Of a stretch of DNA of 41,585 nt, positions 14,184-22,755 are shown piece by piece. This DNA comes from Chitinophagales bacterium (GTDB lineage: Bacteria; Bacteroidota; Bacteroidia; Chitinophagales; Chitinophagaceae). The stretch covers positions 1 to 41,585 of the forward strand of contig JAFLBN010000025.1 in NCBI GenBank assembly GCA_017303395.1. Reading direction: 5' to 3'. Numbering within the stretch: the stretch's first letter is position 1; every line of letters starts with the position of its first letter. A model generated the notes under the pieces. It was not told where the DNA came from, searched no databases, and worked only from the letters and a program-made list of their open reading frames with translations. A program made the position numbers and the translations under genes.

Positions 14184-15836
14184 CTACGGCATTGCTGCTA
14201 TCAGGCGTTTGGTATAATCATTATGTGGTTGTTGCAATACCTGCGTAGCATCGCCTGCTTCTACAATATGGCCTGCCTGCATTACCATTACGCGATGGCT
14301 TATGTAGTGCACCACGTTCAGGTCGTGAGAGATGAACAGGTAAGTAAGATTAAATTCTCTTTGCAGGTCTTTCAGTAGGTTCAGTATCTGCGCCTGCACG
14401 CTCACGTCCAGTGCCGATACGCTTTCATCACATATCATCAACTGCGGACGCAATGCCAATGCGCGAGCTATACCTATACGTTGCCGCTGCCCGCCGCTGA
14501 ACTGGTGTGCGTATCGCTTCATGCTATCGGCAGGTAGCTGCACCAGGTCCAGCAATCGTTGTGTTTCTTTCTGCAATTCGCTACGCGGTACTATGTTATG
14601 TGTACGCATAGGTTCTATGAGCATATCGCCTACCGTCATGCGTGGGTTCAGCGATGCATACGGGTCCTGAAACACCATTTGTATCTGCCTGCGGATGCGT
14701 GTCCAGTCTTTAGTGTGCAGCTTGGCAATGTCCTCTCCGTTAAAAAGTATCTGCCCTTCGTGTACAGGCAGCAAACCCATCAGGCTGCGGCTGATGGTAC
14801 TTTTACCGCAACCACTCTCGCCCACAAGCCCTAAGACTTCTCCACGCTTCAGTTCAAAACTCACATCATCTACCGCTTTGAAATAATCTACAGGTCTGCC
14901 CAGCCAGTCTTTGTTTTCGGTAAACCACACACGCAGCTTATTCACCTGCAATATAGTATCACCAATCGGCGCATCTGTTTGTTGTGTAGCCGCAGGCATT
15001 TCCCCATTCAGGAAATCTGACACTATCAGCAGGCGCTTGCCTTTGTTGGCAGCATTGGGTTTGCATGCCAGCAATGCTTTTGTATATGCATGTTGCGGAT
15101 TGCGCAATACATCTGCAGCCTTGCCATATTCCATCACCTCGCCCTGATACATCACCAGTACCTCATCTGCTATTTGCGATGCCAGTGCAAGATCGTGCGT
15201 AATGAATATCATAGCCGTTTGATGCTCCTGTTGCAGGTTGCGCATCAGTGCTATCACTTCCTGCTGCACGGTAACATCCAGTGCCGTTGTAGGCTCATCG
15301 GCTATCAGCAGCACAGGCTTGTTGCACATAGCCATGGCAATCATCACCCGTTGCTTTTGCCCGCCCGATAACTGATGCGGATAACGTTCGTATAGCTTTT
15401 CAGGATTGGGCAATTGCACTTTGCGCAGCCATTCTATAGCCTGCTGTTTGGCTGTGGCTTTATCTACCTGCTGATGCGTTAGTATTACCTCTGCCAGTTG
15501 CTTACCTATTTTCATCACAGGGTTCAGCGAGCTCATAGGCTCTTGGAAAACCATACCCATTTCCTTACCACGCAACTGCTGCCATTGTGTATTGTCAACA
15601 GCGTGCAGATTGTATGTCTGATTGTTGGTGTTCAATTGCAAGCTACCGCTTATAGCTGCACCCTTTGGCAGCAAGCCCATCAGCGATAGTGCCGTCAGCG
15701 ATTTACCACTGCCACTCTCGCCCACAATAGCCAGTGTCTTGCCCTCTGCTACTGCAAACGATATACCCTTTACAGCAACAAAATCGTCGAAAGAGATTTT
15801 GAGGTTGGTGGCTTGTATGATTGGAGTACTTGGCAT
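14184..15836 (-). CDS. Fused oligopeptide/dipeptide ABC transporter ATPase
   Basis: A 550-aa protein with two complete ABC ATPase domains in one chain, the YejF/GsiA-type arrangement equal to DppD plus DppF. Domain 1 has Walker A GESGSGKS at 39-46, FQEPMSSLNPVMKIG, signature LSGGQKQR and Walker B LLIADEPTTALDV. Domain 2 has GESGCGKS, FQDPYASLNPRMTVG, FSGGQRQR and MICDESVSALDVS. The SLNP motif is characteristic of the peptide/nickel subfamily. It energises import of short peptides through inner-membrane permeases, which are not encoded nearby. The acyl-carrier-like gene follows closely. Confidence 0.92.
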   Translation of the reverse strand: MPSTPIIQATNLKISFDDFVAVKGISFAVAEGKTLAIVGESGSGKSLTALSLMGLLPKGAAISGSLQLNTNNQTYNLHAVDNTQWQQLRGKEMGMVFQEPMSSLNPVMKIGKQLAEVILTHQQVDKATAKQQAIEWLRKVQLPNPEKLYERYPHQLSGGQKQRVMIAMAMCNKPVLLIADEPTTALDVTVQQEVIALMRNLQQEHQTAMIFITHDLALASQIADEVLVMYQGEVMEYGKAADVLRNPQHAYTKALLACKPNAANKGKRLLIVSDFLNGEMPAATQQTDAPIGDTILQVNKLRVWFTENKDWLGRPVDYFKAVDDVSFELKRGEVLGLVGESGCGKSTISRSLMGLLPVHEGQILFNGEDIAKLHTKDWTRIRRQIQMVFQDPYASLNPRMTVGDMLIEPMRTHNIVPRSELQKETQRLLDLVQLPADSMKRYAHQFSGGQRQRIGIARALALRPQLMICDESVSALDVSVQAQILNLLKDLQREFNLTYLFISHDLNVVHYISHRVMVMQAGHIVEAGDATQVLQQPHNDYTKRLIAAMP

Positions 15837-15921
15837 TGAAGCTAAGATACGAAGATGTATATCAGATGCCAGTATATTAATCGCTAAACTTTTAATTAAA
15901 TTGTGAAATATCCTGATAGCA

Positions 15922-16440
15922 ATGAGAACTATACTTTATATACTCTTCTTCATATTTATTGCAAGCTGCAACACTCACAACAATAAATATTTATTTGATT
16001 TTGACGAAGCAACACACTACTACTATGAAATAGAAGAAGATTCTCTAATGAATATGTGGACTAAAGAAAACAAAACAGACAAAGAAAAGAAAATCATAAA
16101 TCTGTTGATAGATGACATTCCTTATTCTATCAAAGACAGCTCATCTGTAAAAAATCTTGAACGCTATGGCTTTATAAAAAAGCAAATCTCTAACTCTGAT
16201 AAAAGTAAATTAAGGGAAGCAATTCGCAGAAAAAAAGTGGCCGACTTTGAAGAAACGACATGTATTGCAGAATATAGAGACATTATAATATTCAAGAAAA
16301 ACCACAAAATCGTTGGAGTCATAAAGATATGTTTCGGATGCGACCAATATTTGATAATAGACTCTAGAGGCCAGAAACAAGACTACGAAGAACATATCCA
16401 CATGGGAATACTATCACAAATATTACATCCTAATAATTAG
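15922..16440 (+). CDS. Putative lipoprotein, 172 aa
   Basis: The N-terminus MRTILYILFFIFIASC is a lipoprotein signal with lipobox IASC (Cys16). The remainder is charged and AT-rich, with a C-terminal half EYRDIIIFKKNHKIVGVIKICFGCDQYLIIDSRG. The hydrophobic VGVIKICFGCDQ segment with two cysteines recurs, as far as I recall, in small Bacteroidota lipoproteins of unknown role. It is convergent with AMP nucleosidase and has no operon partner. Confidence 0.7.
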   Translation: MRTILYILFFIFIASCNTHNNKYLFDFDEATHYYYEIEEDSLMNMWTKENKTDKEKKIINLLIDDIPYSIKDSSSVKNLERYGFIKKQISNSDKSKLREAIRRKKVADFEETTCIAEYRDIIIFKKNHKIVGVIKICFGCDQYLIIDSRGQKQDYEEHIHMGILSQILHPNN

Positions 16441-16464
16441 CACAAAATGGCACTACTCATTGCA

Positions 16465-17235
16465 CTAAAACTGCAAGTGCTTAACGGTATGCCCGTTATT
16501 AATGAGTTGCTTAAGCGATTCTATACCTATTACCAAGTGTTCATCTACATATTTCTTGGTAACGCGCGTATCGCTGGCAGCGGTCTTTACCCCCTCGGGT
16601 ATCATTGGCTGGTCTGATACCAGCAGCAATGCACCCGTAGGTATCTTGTTATAAAAGCCAACAGAAAATATGGTGGCGGTTTCCATATCTATCGCCATGG
16701 CGCGTACGCGGCGCAGGTATTCTTTAAACTCCTCATCGTGCTCCCATACACGTCGGTTGGTAGTATATACAGTACCCGTCCAATAGTCGCGGCTATGGTC
16801 GCGTATGGTGGTAGATATAGCTTTCTGCAAGGCAAACGCAGGCATGGCAGGCACTTCGGGCGGAAAGTAATCATTGCTTGTACCCTCTCCACGTATAGCG
16901 GCTATCGGCAGTATCAAATCGCCCACTTTGTTTTTCTTCTTCAGCCCGCCGCATTTGCCCAAAAACAAAACAGCTTTCGGTTTGATGGCACTTAATAAAT
17001 CCATCATGGTAGCGGCAGTAGCACTACCCATACCAAAGTTGATGATTGTAATACCATTGGCAGTGGCGCAAGGCATAGGTTTATCGGCACCTATCACTTT
17101 CACCTTATGCATCTCTGCAAAACGCTCTACATAGTTGGTAAAATTGCAAAGCAAGATGTACTCTCCGAAATCTTTCAGCGTCATGCCCGTGTAGCGGGGC
17201 AGCCAATTCTTTACAATCTCTTCTTTCGTCTTCAT
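16465..17235 (-). CDS. amn: AMP nucleosidase
   Basis: A 256-aa enzyme that splits AMP into adenine and ribose 5-phosphate in purine salvage; cytoplasmic. It belongs to the nucleoside phosphorylase (PNP/UDP) fold. Visible hallmarks are TIINFGMGSATAATMMDLL (phosphate or ribose binding), VLFLGKCGGLKK, DLILPIAAIRGEGTSNDYFPPEVPA, MAIDMETATIFSVGF and LLLVSDQPMIPEG. It is the short form without the regulatory N-terminal domain of the E. coli enzyme. The start MKTKEEIV at 17235 is preferred to the longer one at 17298, because the extra 21 residues are cysteine-rich, lack homology-like features and overlap the divergent promoter region. A -7-like TAACTTTA (plus 17242-17249) lies just upstream. Confidence 0.9.
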   Translation of the reverse strand: MKTKEEIVKNWLPRYTGMTLKDFGEYILLCNFTNYVERFAEMHKVKVIGADKPMPCATANGITIINFGMGSATAATMMDLLSAIKPKAVLFLGKCGGLKKKNKVGDLILPIAAIRGEGTSNDYFPPEVPAMPAFALQKAISTTIRDHSRDYWTGTVYTTNRRVWEHDEEFKEYLRRVRAMAIDMETATIFSVGFYNKIPTGALLLVSDQPMIPEGVKTAASDTRVTKKYVDEHLVIGIESLKQLINNGHTVKHLQF

Positions 17236-17272
17236 CTTACTTAAAGTTACGAAATGTCTGCCGCATTGGCAC

Positions 17273-17302
17273 TGCACGCATAAATCAATATCTTGCACGC
17301 AT
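17273..17302 (+). promoter_or_regulatory. Direct repeat TGCACGCAT, 21-bp period
   Basis: Two exact copies of TGCACGCAT (17273-17281 and 17294-17302) sit two helical turns apart in the 65-bp gap between amn and the Crp/Fnr gene. The second overlaps the regulator's start codon. They are candidate autoregulatory sites; the role is inferred from position only. Confidence 0.35.
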
Positions 17303-17873
17303 GGTTTCGCTCCGTGATTTCATACTTAGTGTATCTCCCATATCAGAATCTGCATGGCAGGATATCAATGCTTTATTCCAGCCAAAGCTACTCCGCAAGG
17401 GCGACTATTTCATTACCGAAGGAAAGACCGCTACACAGATAGGCTTCATCTGCAGTGGTATAGTACGTGCATTTGCAAAGAACCAAAACGGACAGGAGTA
17501 CAATAAACATTTATTTACCGCGCCATCATTTATTGGTGGCTATGCATCGTTAATCACAGGCAACATCAACAAGATAAATCAGGAAGCACTGACAGACTGC
17601 GAACTACTGGTAGCAGACTACAACAAACTGACTGCCCTATACGATAAGCACCCCGATTTTGAACGTGTGGCACGCAAGCTGGCAGAATTCTTCTTTGCAG
17701 CTAAAGAACAACGCGAAATAGAACTGGTAATGCTGAGTGCCGAAGAACGATACCTGCTATTCAGAGAGCGTATGCCGGGGCTGGAATTTGAGATACCACT
17801 CTACCATATCGCATCCTATCTGGGTGTATCGGCAGTGCAACTAAGCCGCATCAGAAAAAACCTTGCACGATAG
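17301..17873 (+). CDS. Crp/Fnr family transcriptional regulator
   Basis: A 190-aa regulator. An N-terminal cyclic-nucleotide-binding-type beta-roll is recognisable (LLRKGDYFITEGKTATQIGFICSGIVRAFAKNQNGQEYNKHLF), followed by the dimer helix and a C-terminal helix-turn-helix (IPLYHIASYLGVSAVQLSRIRKNLAR). No FNR-type cysteine cluster is present. This is the short Bacteroidota type whose effector is usually unknown. It is divergent from amn and is followed after 68 bp by the darcynin-like and DJ-1 genes, which it may control. Confidence 0.9.
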   Translation: MVSLRDFILSVSPISESAWQDINALFQPKLLRKGDYFITEGKTATQIGFICSGIVRAFAKNQNGQEYNKHLFTAPSFIGGYASLITGNINKINQEALTDCELLVADYNKLTALYDKHPDFERVARKLAEFFFAAKEQREIELVMLSAEERYLLFRERMPGLEFEIPLYHIASYLGVSAVQLSRIRKNLAR

Positions 17874-17941
17874 CTAATCTTTACATAGGTTAATTTTCTT
17901 CGCTGTCTCAAAAAATAGTTTTGCATTGTAAACAACAAACA

Positions 17942-18277
17942 ATGCAAGACAAGTTCACCTATTTTATACTGCTGAACGCAACCAAACACTGGCTGCGCCT
18001 TTCGCGCGATGAGCGTGGCAGCTATTTCGAAAAAATAATAACCCCTATTTCTCAGCGCTTTGCAGATACACTGTCGTTTCGCTTTTTTGATGCTGAATAT
18101 TTCAATGCCAATGTATCAGATGTATTGATGCTTGAAACAACCAGTACACAAGACTATATGCTTTTTATAGAATACCTGCGCGATACGGATATATATACAG
18201 TTCCATATTTCGAGATAATAAATATTATACCTGCAAAAGAAAATGCCTACAAAGAACTGGAAGGCATGATGAAATAA
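17942..18277 (+). CDS. Darcynin-like family protein
   Basis: A 111-aa protein starting MQDKFTYFILLNATKHWLRLSRDER. The start at 17942 is preferred to 17921 because the extra MHCKQQT is atypical. The pattern fits the darcynin family as I recall it: FxLLNATxxWLxLSRDER, then RFFDAEYFNANVSDVLMLETTSTQDYMLFIEYLRDTD, then PYFEIINIIPAKE. It is a ferredoxin-like alpha/beta barrel type related to ABM/EthD-like folds, with unknown function. The stop is separated from the DJ-1 start by one base, so the two are almost certainly cotranslated. Confidence 0.7.
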   Translation: MQDKFTYFILLNATKHWLRLSRDERGSYFEKIITPISQRFADTLSFRFFDAEYFNANVSDVLMLETTSTQDYMLFIEYLRDTDIYTVPYFEIINIIPAKENAYKELEGMMK

Positions 18278-18278
18278 T

Positions 18279-19064
18279 ATGAAACAACTACTGATAATAT
18301 TCATGATGACGATGAGCGCTGCCACCGCGCAAACAAAAAAAGTACTGTTTGTAATGAGTGCTGCAAAAGAGCTGCCATTAAAAAACGGCAAAACATACAC
18401 ACAAACAGGCGTATTCCTCAGCGAGTTTTACCTGGCGTACAAGGCCATTGCAGATGCGGGCTACAGCATAGAAATTGCCACACCACAGGGCATAGCATCA
18501 TCTATAGACAATGAGAGCTATAAGGCCAAATACTGGAAGGGACAGGAAGTACTTATCGGCGAGGCAAAAACCTTTGTTACAACAAACCCGAACTTTCTGC
18601 ATCCGCACACACCTGAATATGCGCTGCAACATAGCAATGAATATGCAGGCATGGTAATACCTGGCGGACAAGGACTGATGGTAGATTTGATTCACGACAA
18701 AACCATCTTACAAATAATCAGCAAAATGGCGGAAGACAAAAAAGCGGTGGGGTTGATATGCCATGCGCCCGCACTGCTGACATCTTACACAAAAGCAGAC
18801 AATCCTTTTAAGGGATACACGGTCAACTGCATTACCGGGTTTGAAGAATTCTACATAGAACGCTTTGTAATGAAAGGTAAGCCTTACAAACGCAAAATAG
18901 CACGCTCATTAAAAAAACTGGGATTCAGCTATAAAAAGGGAGGACCGGGCAGTAGCTTTGCCGTTAAAGACAGGCAACTTGTTACCAGTCAAAACCCATA
19001 CTCCAACAATAAATTCAACGCGCTGTACCTGCAGGCATTGGAAGAATATGCTAACAAACCCTAA
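18279..19064 (+). CDS. Exported DJ-1/PfpI family protein
   Basis: A 261-aa protein with a signal peptide (about 1-18, ending ATAQ), so probably periplasmic, unlike most DJ-1 relatives. The class I glutamine-amidotransferase-like core is present: TGVFLSEF with the conserved Glu49, MVIPGGQG at 125-132, and the nucleophile elbow GLICHAPALL with Cys161-His162. The closest subfamily is Hsp31/YDR533C-type, which covers glyoxalase III, deglycase or chaperone activities. Which activity applies cannot be told. It is cotranscribed with the darcynin-like gene and probably with the Crp/Fnr gene. Confidence 0.88.
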   Translation: MKQLLIIFMMTMSAATAQTKKVLFVMSAAKELPLKNGKTYTQTGVFLSEFYLAYKAIADAGYSIEIATPQGIASSIDNESYKAKYWKGQEVLIGEAKTFVTTNPNFLHPHTPEYALQHSNEYAGMVIPGGQGLMVDLIHDKTILQIISKMAEDKKAVGLICHAPALLTSYTKADNPFKGYTVNCITGFEEFYIERFVMKGKPYKRKIARSLKKLGFSYKKGGPGSSFAVKDRQLVTSQNPYSNNKFNALYLQALEEYANKP

Positions 19065-19238
19065 TCACTTCTTCATCCTGTATATCTGCTGCGCCACAAT
19101 CGATACCATCGCTATCACGTACACAATACCCAAGCTGCCCCTATGCACAAAATCGCAAATGGCATAACCCATGATAAATGCATTGATTAATGACCAGATA
19201 ACAATTGGCTTACGTAAGGGATTTTCTTCTGTTGCCAT
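19065..19238 (-). CDS. Small two-helix membrane protein
   Basis: A 57-aa protein when started at MATEENPLRKP. The longer start at 19292 would overlap the divergent gene and add a poorly matching extension. Two hydrophobic helices are visible (IVIWSLINAFIMGYAICDF and LGIVYVIAMVSIVAQQIY), followed by a basic tail RMKK. No family recognised. Its stop abuts that of the DJ-1 gene, so the pair converges without a spacer. Confidence 0.6.
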   Translation of the reverse strand: MATEENPLRKPIVIWSLINAFIMGYAICDFVHRGSLGIVYVIAMVSIVAQQIYRMKK

Positions 19239-19304
19239 AGCGGGGAGATTTGCTATAAAATTACCGAATGTTTGTTGTAATTTATGTATCAAACCGACTT
19301 ACCT

Positions 19305-20411
19305 ATGCGCTTATTACTTGTGCTACTAATACTATTTTGCAATACCAATTTGCAAGCGCAGGACTATTTTAAATACCACGAAGGCATCATCAAAGCCGAA
19401 GAGCAGATTTTTGTAAAGCAGCAGTATGACGAAGGGCTGAAAACCTATGCCGATATCTTTAAGAAATATGATTTTGTTTTTGCACACGATTGTGTAATGG
19501 CGATGCAGATAGCCCTCTTTCGCAACAACGAAAAGCTGTTTTTACAATTCACTACCAAAGCCATGCAAAACGGGCTTACTATTAAACATTTCGATAGCCG
19601 CATGATGGCCTATTTTCAAAAACACCCAATCTACAACCAATACAAAGACAGCATTGCAAGCATATATAGGCTCAACAGGCCATACTATCTGAAACGTATA
19701 GACACCATAGCATTGGGCAAAATGACACAATTATTCAGCAACGACCAGCTGGAGAAAAACGGACTTCCGACGCTGACGATGAAGAATAATGAAAGGCGGT
19801 ATCTGCCACAGATAACAGAAACCATGAATCAACTGCTGAAACTGATTGCAGAACGTGGCTATCCATCTGACAGGCTGATTGGCATAGATTGTCAAAACCT
19901 GCTACGCGAATTGAGCACTACACGCATGACACCTTTAGATTATTACAAAAAGTACAAGGGCGACCCATGTTGCAATATCAGCCAAAGCCAGTTTGAATTT
20001 GATGAATACGCCCTATCATCAGGCATGATAATGCCAGTTATCATACACTATGGGGGTGATGTAAAAGATAGATTCGACAAGAGAAAATACTTGTCTTATC
20101 CGGATAGTTTCTACATCAGGCAAATAAAGAATGGATACATGCACCCCAAAGACCTTGCATTTCTCTACGATTACGGCTTCAATAATGGAGGTACGTTTAC
20201 CGGCACAGTGAACACCAACAATGGCGAGAAGTTTTTTGATGTTGGCATCAAAGGCGGGGCCGTAAGAACGATTAATATTACCGATGCAGAAATAAACAAA
20301 ATTCGCAAAGCATTCTACATTGCACCAATAGAAAATGACCGCATTAAAATATCCTTCATGCAAAAACATGGTATGTTTATAGGTTGGGGATGGGCCGGTA
20401 CAAGGTCTTAA
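19305..20411 (+). CDS. Secreted hypothetical protein, 368 aa
   Basis: The start at MRLLLVLLILFCNTNLQAQ gives a clean signal peptide; the upstream ATG at 19284 adds seven residues. The N-terminal third, with helical repeats (EEQIFVKQQYDEGLKTYADIFKKYDFVFAHDCVMAMQIALF), looks TPR-like. The rest is unrecognised apart from QLLKLIAERGYPSDRLIGI, a pattern common in Bacteroidota secreted helical proteins of unknown role. The 3' end lies just before the second Crp/Fnr gene (17-bp gap). Confidence 0.7.
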   Translation: MRLLLVLLILFCNTNLQAQDYFKYHEGIIKAEEQIFVKQQYDEGLKTYADIFKKYDFVFAHDCVMAMQIALFRNNEKLFLQFTTKAMQNGLTIKHFDSRMMAYFQKHPIYNQYKDSIASIYRLNRPYYLKRIDTIALGKMTQLFSNDQLEKNGLPTLTMKNNERRYLPQITETMNQLLKLIAERGYPSDRLIGIDCQNLLRELSTTRMTPLDYYKKYKGDPCCNISQSQFEFDEYALSSGMIMPVIIHYGGDVKDRFDKRKYLSYPDSFYIRQIKNGYMHPKDLAFLYDYGFNNGGTFTGTVNTNNGEKFFDVGIKGGAVRTINITDAEINKIRKAFYIAPIENDRIKISFMQKHGMFIGWGWAGTRS

Positions 20412-20428
20412 CCTATCTTTACACCCGC

Positions 20429-21016
20429 ATGCAAAACAAAGCACAGATAGCACTACAGAAATTCATGGCGCAGTTTGGCGAGCTGACTGCAGAAGAGCAG
20501 CTACAGATTGCCGATAACCTGATTGTAGAAGCCTACCCCAAAGGCAAGCTATTGGTAAAAGCGGGCGATGTTTGCCGCTACTGCTATTTTGTACTGGAAG
20601 GTTGCCTGCGCCAATACAAGCTTGCAGATGACACTGAAGTAACCATACAGTTTTATACAGAGCGCGAAGCTGCGGTAGATTTCAACAGCTATGTAAATCA
20701 GGTAAAATCTGAAAGCTATCTGGTATGCATGGAAGATACCATTGTGATAGAAGGCAATCTGGAACAGGAGACGGATATGTACGAACGCTTCCCCAAGCTG
20801 CAACAGATAACACGCGCTATGATGGAACAGGACTTTGGCAAAATGCAGGAGCAGTTTTCTCGCTTCATAGCCAGCAATGCCGAGGAGCGCTATGTATATC
20901 TGCTCAACAATCGCCCCGACCTACTGCAACGTGTACCCTTGCAATACCTTGCCAGCTACATCGGCGTCACCCCCGAATCGCTGAGCCGCATACGCAAGCG
21001 CATACAAAGCAGGTAG
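20429..21016 (+). CDS. Crp/Fnr family transcriptional regulator
   Basis: A 195-aa regulator starting MQNKAQIALQ; the in-frame start at 20384 overlaps the preceding gene and is rejected. The cNMP-binding fold is recognisable in EAYPKGKLLVKAGDVCRYCYFVLEGCLRQYKLADDTEVTIQFYTE, and the C-terminal HTH in VPLQYLASYIGVTPESLSRIRKRIQSR. It ends 1 bp from the convergent DUF4386 gene; such regulators are, as I recall, often found beside DUF4386 genes. Effector unknown. Confidence 0.88.
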   Translation: MQNKAQIALQKFMAQFGELTAEEQLQIADNLIVEAYPKGKLLVKAGDVCRYCYFVLEGCLRQYKLADDTEVTIQFYTEREAAVDFNSYVNQVKSESYLVCMEDTIVIEGNLEQETDMYERFPKLQQITRAMMEQDFGKMQEQFSRFIASNAEERYVYLLNNRPDLLQRVPLQYLASYIGVTPESLSRIRKRIQSR

Positions 21017-21017
21017 T

Positions 21018-21701
21018 TTATTTACCTCCCTTCCATACCAGCCACACGGCAAGCACCAGTTCGCCCAATGCCATCGGCAAGCTCAGTATAGCCTCAACGG
21101 TTGCTTTATGCAGCATATAGTCTGCCCATGTTTGCTGCAATATATTAGTACCCAGATATGCTAAACCTGCAAAAAAGGCAAGCCCGCTTATCAGCTTAGG
21201 TATAGCGGCTGTTCGACAAGCCAATGTACCTATCAGCAACAGATGCACACCAAACACTATCAACCCCTGCGACCATACATCCAGAAAGCAATCTATATAG
21301 CTCATCACCGCATTGGCATCTGACCCCTGCATAGTTGCTATTTCCTGTGCGTAATATAATTGCAGTATAGCCACTGCCAGCCATACACAATACACCACAC
21401 GCAGCCATGCGGATAGCTGCGCAAGTACGGGGTTTGTTTGCAAAAAGAATTTGTACAATGCCCATGCCACCACCACATCCAGCAGCAGCATAATGCTGTA
21501 GGTAATCATCACCAAGGGCAGCATGCTACGTTGTTGCAGTATGTTGCTGAAAGTAGTGGTGCTATCACCTTTTACATAGATAGCACCAAAAGCATAGCCA
21601 TAGCCTATACCCGCCACAATGGCCATGAGTATCAGCGACCAGCCTGCCAGTTTAGCCATCTGCCTGCGGTTGGTAGTATATTCATTCATTTGCATCATCA
21701 T
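21018..21701 (-). CDS. DUF4386 family membrane protein
   Basis: A 227-aa polytopic protein with six predicted membrane helices: LAGWSLILMAIVAGIGYGYAF, LVMITYSIMLLLDVVVAWALY, LRVVYCVWLAVAILQLYYA, GLIVFGVHLLLIGTLAC, ISGLAFFAGLAYLGTNIL and LPMALGELVLAVWLVW. The arrangement and the GVHLLLIG motif fit DUF4386. The function of the family is unknown. It is encoded tail to tail with the Crp/Fnr regulator, which may control it. Start uncertain among several Met residues at the N-terminus. Confidence 0.85.
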   Translation of the reverse strand: MMMQMNEYTTNRRQMAKLAGWSLILMAIVAGIGYGYAFGAIYVKGDSTTTFSNILQQRSMLPLVMITYSIMLLLDVVVAWALYKFFLQTNPVLAQLSAWLRVVYCVWLAVAILQLYYAQEIATMQGSDANAVMSYIDCFLDVWSQGLIVFGVHLLLIGTLACRTAAIPKLISGLAFFAGLAYLGTNILQQTWADYMLHKATVEAILSLPMALGELVLAVWLVWKGGK

Positions 21702-21766
21702 TTTTTTGATGCTGCAAAGCTACCTACCTGAACAGGTTCAATTTTTTGACTTTGGGTAAGTAACGC

Positions 21767-22228
21767 TTAGTTCGAAACTCTTTTACCCTTGAAGTAATAA
21801 TTTGTCAAATATTGCTTGGGAGGATATTGATTATTACCACCTGTATGTTTCCTGATTGTAAACAGACTATCTGTAGAAGGATAGTACACAATGGTATACT
21901 CACTGTCATAATATCTGCCCCAATCATGGATGGTAGATTGCATATTATGCCCGGCATATTTTAATAATGTTCCCAAACCATACCCATCGCTTACAAATAT
22001 TTGATCATCATCTTTTTTCTCAATAGTTATCACAACTTCATTTACACTATTGTAAGCCGTATCTAAGAATACTTTCATGCTATCACCCCAGTGTGTTTGT
22101 TCATGATACGATTCCATCTGTCCGCGAAAAGTACCGGCTACCTGTTTTGTTTGTTTTTTTATCTGGTGCTTTTTGCAGGAAGCCATTGCAAAGAATAGCA
22201 ATAGCATAGGGATGAGTATTTTTTTCAA
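21767..22228 (-). CDS. Putative lipoprotein, 153 aa
   Basis: The signal sequence ends in lipobox AMASC (Cys18). The mature part begins GTFRGQMESYHEQTHWGDSMKVFLDTAYNSVNEVVITIEKKDD, which resembles small lipocalin/META-like beta-barrel lipoproteins of Bacteroidota, in which a GxYxG start is followed by alternating strands. No residues reveal a ligand. Single gene flanked by free spacers. Confidence 0.7.
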   Translation of the reverse strand: MKKILIPMLLLFFAMASCKKHQIKKQTKQVAGTFRGQMESYHEQTHWGDSMKVFLDTAYNSVNEVVITIEKKDDDQIFVSDGYGLGTLLKYAGHNMQSTIHDWGRYYDSEYTIVYYPSTDSLFTIRKHTGGNNQYPPKQYLTNYYFKGKRVSN

Positions 22229-22311
22229 CTTGGTTTATTTTAGGTCAATCAACTATTTAACAAAACACATGCCAAATATGCATTTGTATTTCTACTTTTG
22301 AAGCCATCAAG

Positions 22312-22755
22312 ATGATACCCGCAGATTTTTCAGGCATAGCACTACAGCTACGCAGGCACGAAGACAAAACACAGGTGTACGACCCCATCCGCCGCAAGTG
22401 GATAATACTGACACCCGAAGAGCATGTGCGCCAGTACCTGTTGCAATACCTGATGCAGCATCTGCACTACCCCCCATCGCTGATAGCTGTAGAAAAACAA
22501 CTGACACTCGGCACCCTCACCAAGCGCTTTGATATAGTAGTATATAACCGCGAACACAAACCGTGGCTATTGGCAGAGTGTAAAGCACCTGAGGTAATGA
22601 TAACCGAAGCCACACTCAATCAGCTATTGCAATACCACAACACCCTGCAATGCCGCTATTGGTTGCTGTGCAACGGGCATCAGGTGTACTGTGCAGATGC
22701 TGGCAATATTGCTGCTATAAAATGGTTAGAAACCCTGCCTGCCTATGATGGCTGA
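22312..22755 (+). CDS. Solo HsdR_N-type PD-(D/E)XK domain protein
   Basis: A 147-aa protein corresponding to the type I restriction HsdR N-terminal nuclease domain alone (HSDR_N_2 type). It shows EEHVRQYLLQYLMQHLHYP, then IAVEKQLTLGTLTKRFDIVVYNREHKPWLLAECKAP, where D74 and the E-x-K of AECK form the catalytic PD-(D/E)XK core. No helicase, HsdM or HsdS is encoded nearby. Stand-alone versions of this size are common in Bacteroidota as far as I recall, so this is a full gene and not a fragment. Its last 30 bp overlap the 3' end of ctpA on the other strand. Confidence 0.85.
   Translation: MIPADFSGIALQLRRHEDKTQVYDPIRRKWIILTPEEHVRQYLLQYLMQHLHYPPSLIAVEKQLTLGTLTKRFDIVVYNREHKPWLLAECKAPEVMITEATLNQLLQYHNTLQCRYWLLCNGHQVYCADAGNIAAIKWLETLPAYDG

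Noticed and set aside
16465-17298. Longer AMP nucleosidase start at 17298
   Set aside because: The added 21 residues are cysteine-rich and cover the divergent regulatory gap; MKTKEEIV at 17235 fits the family start.
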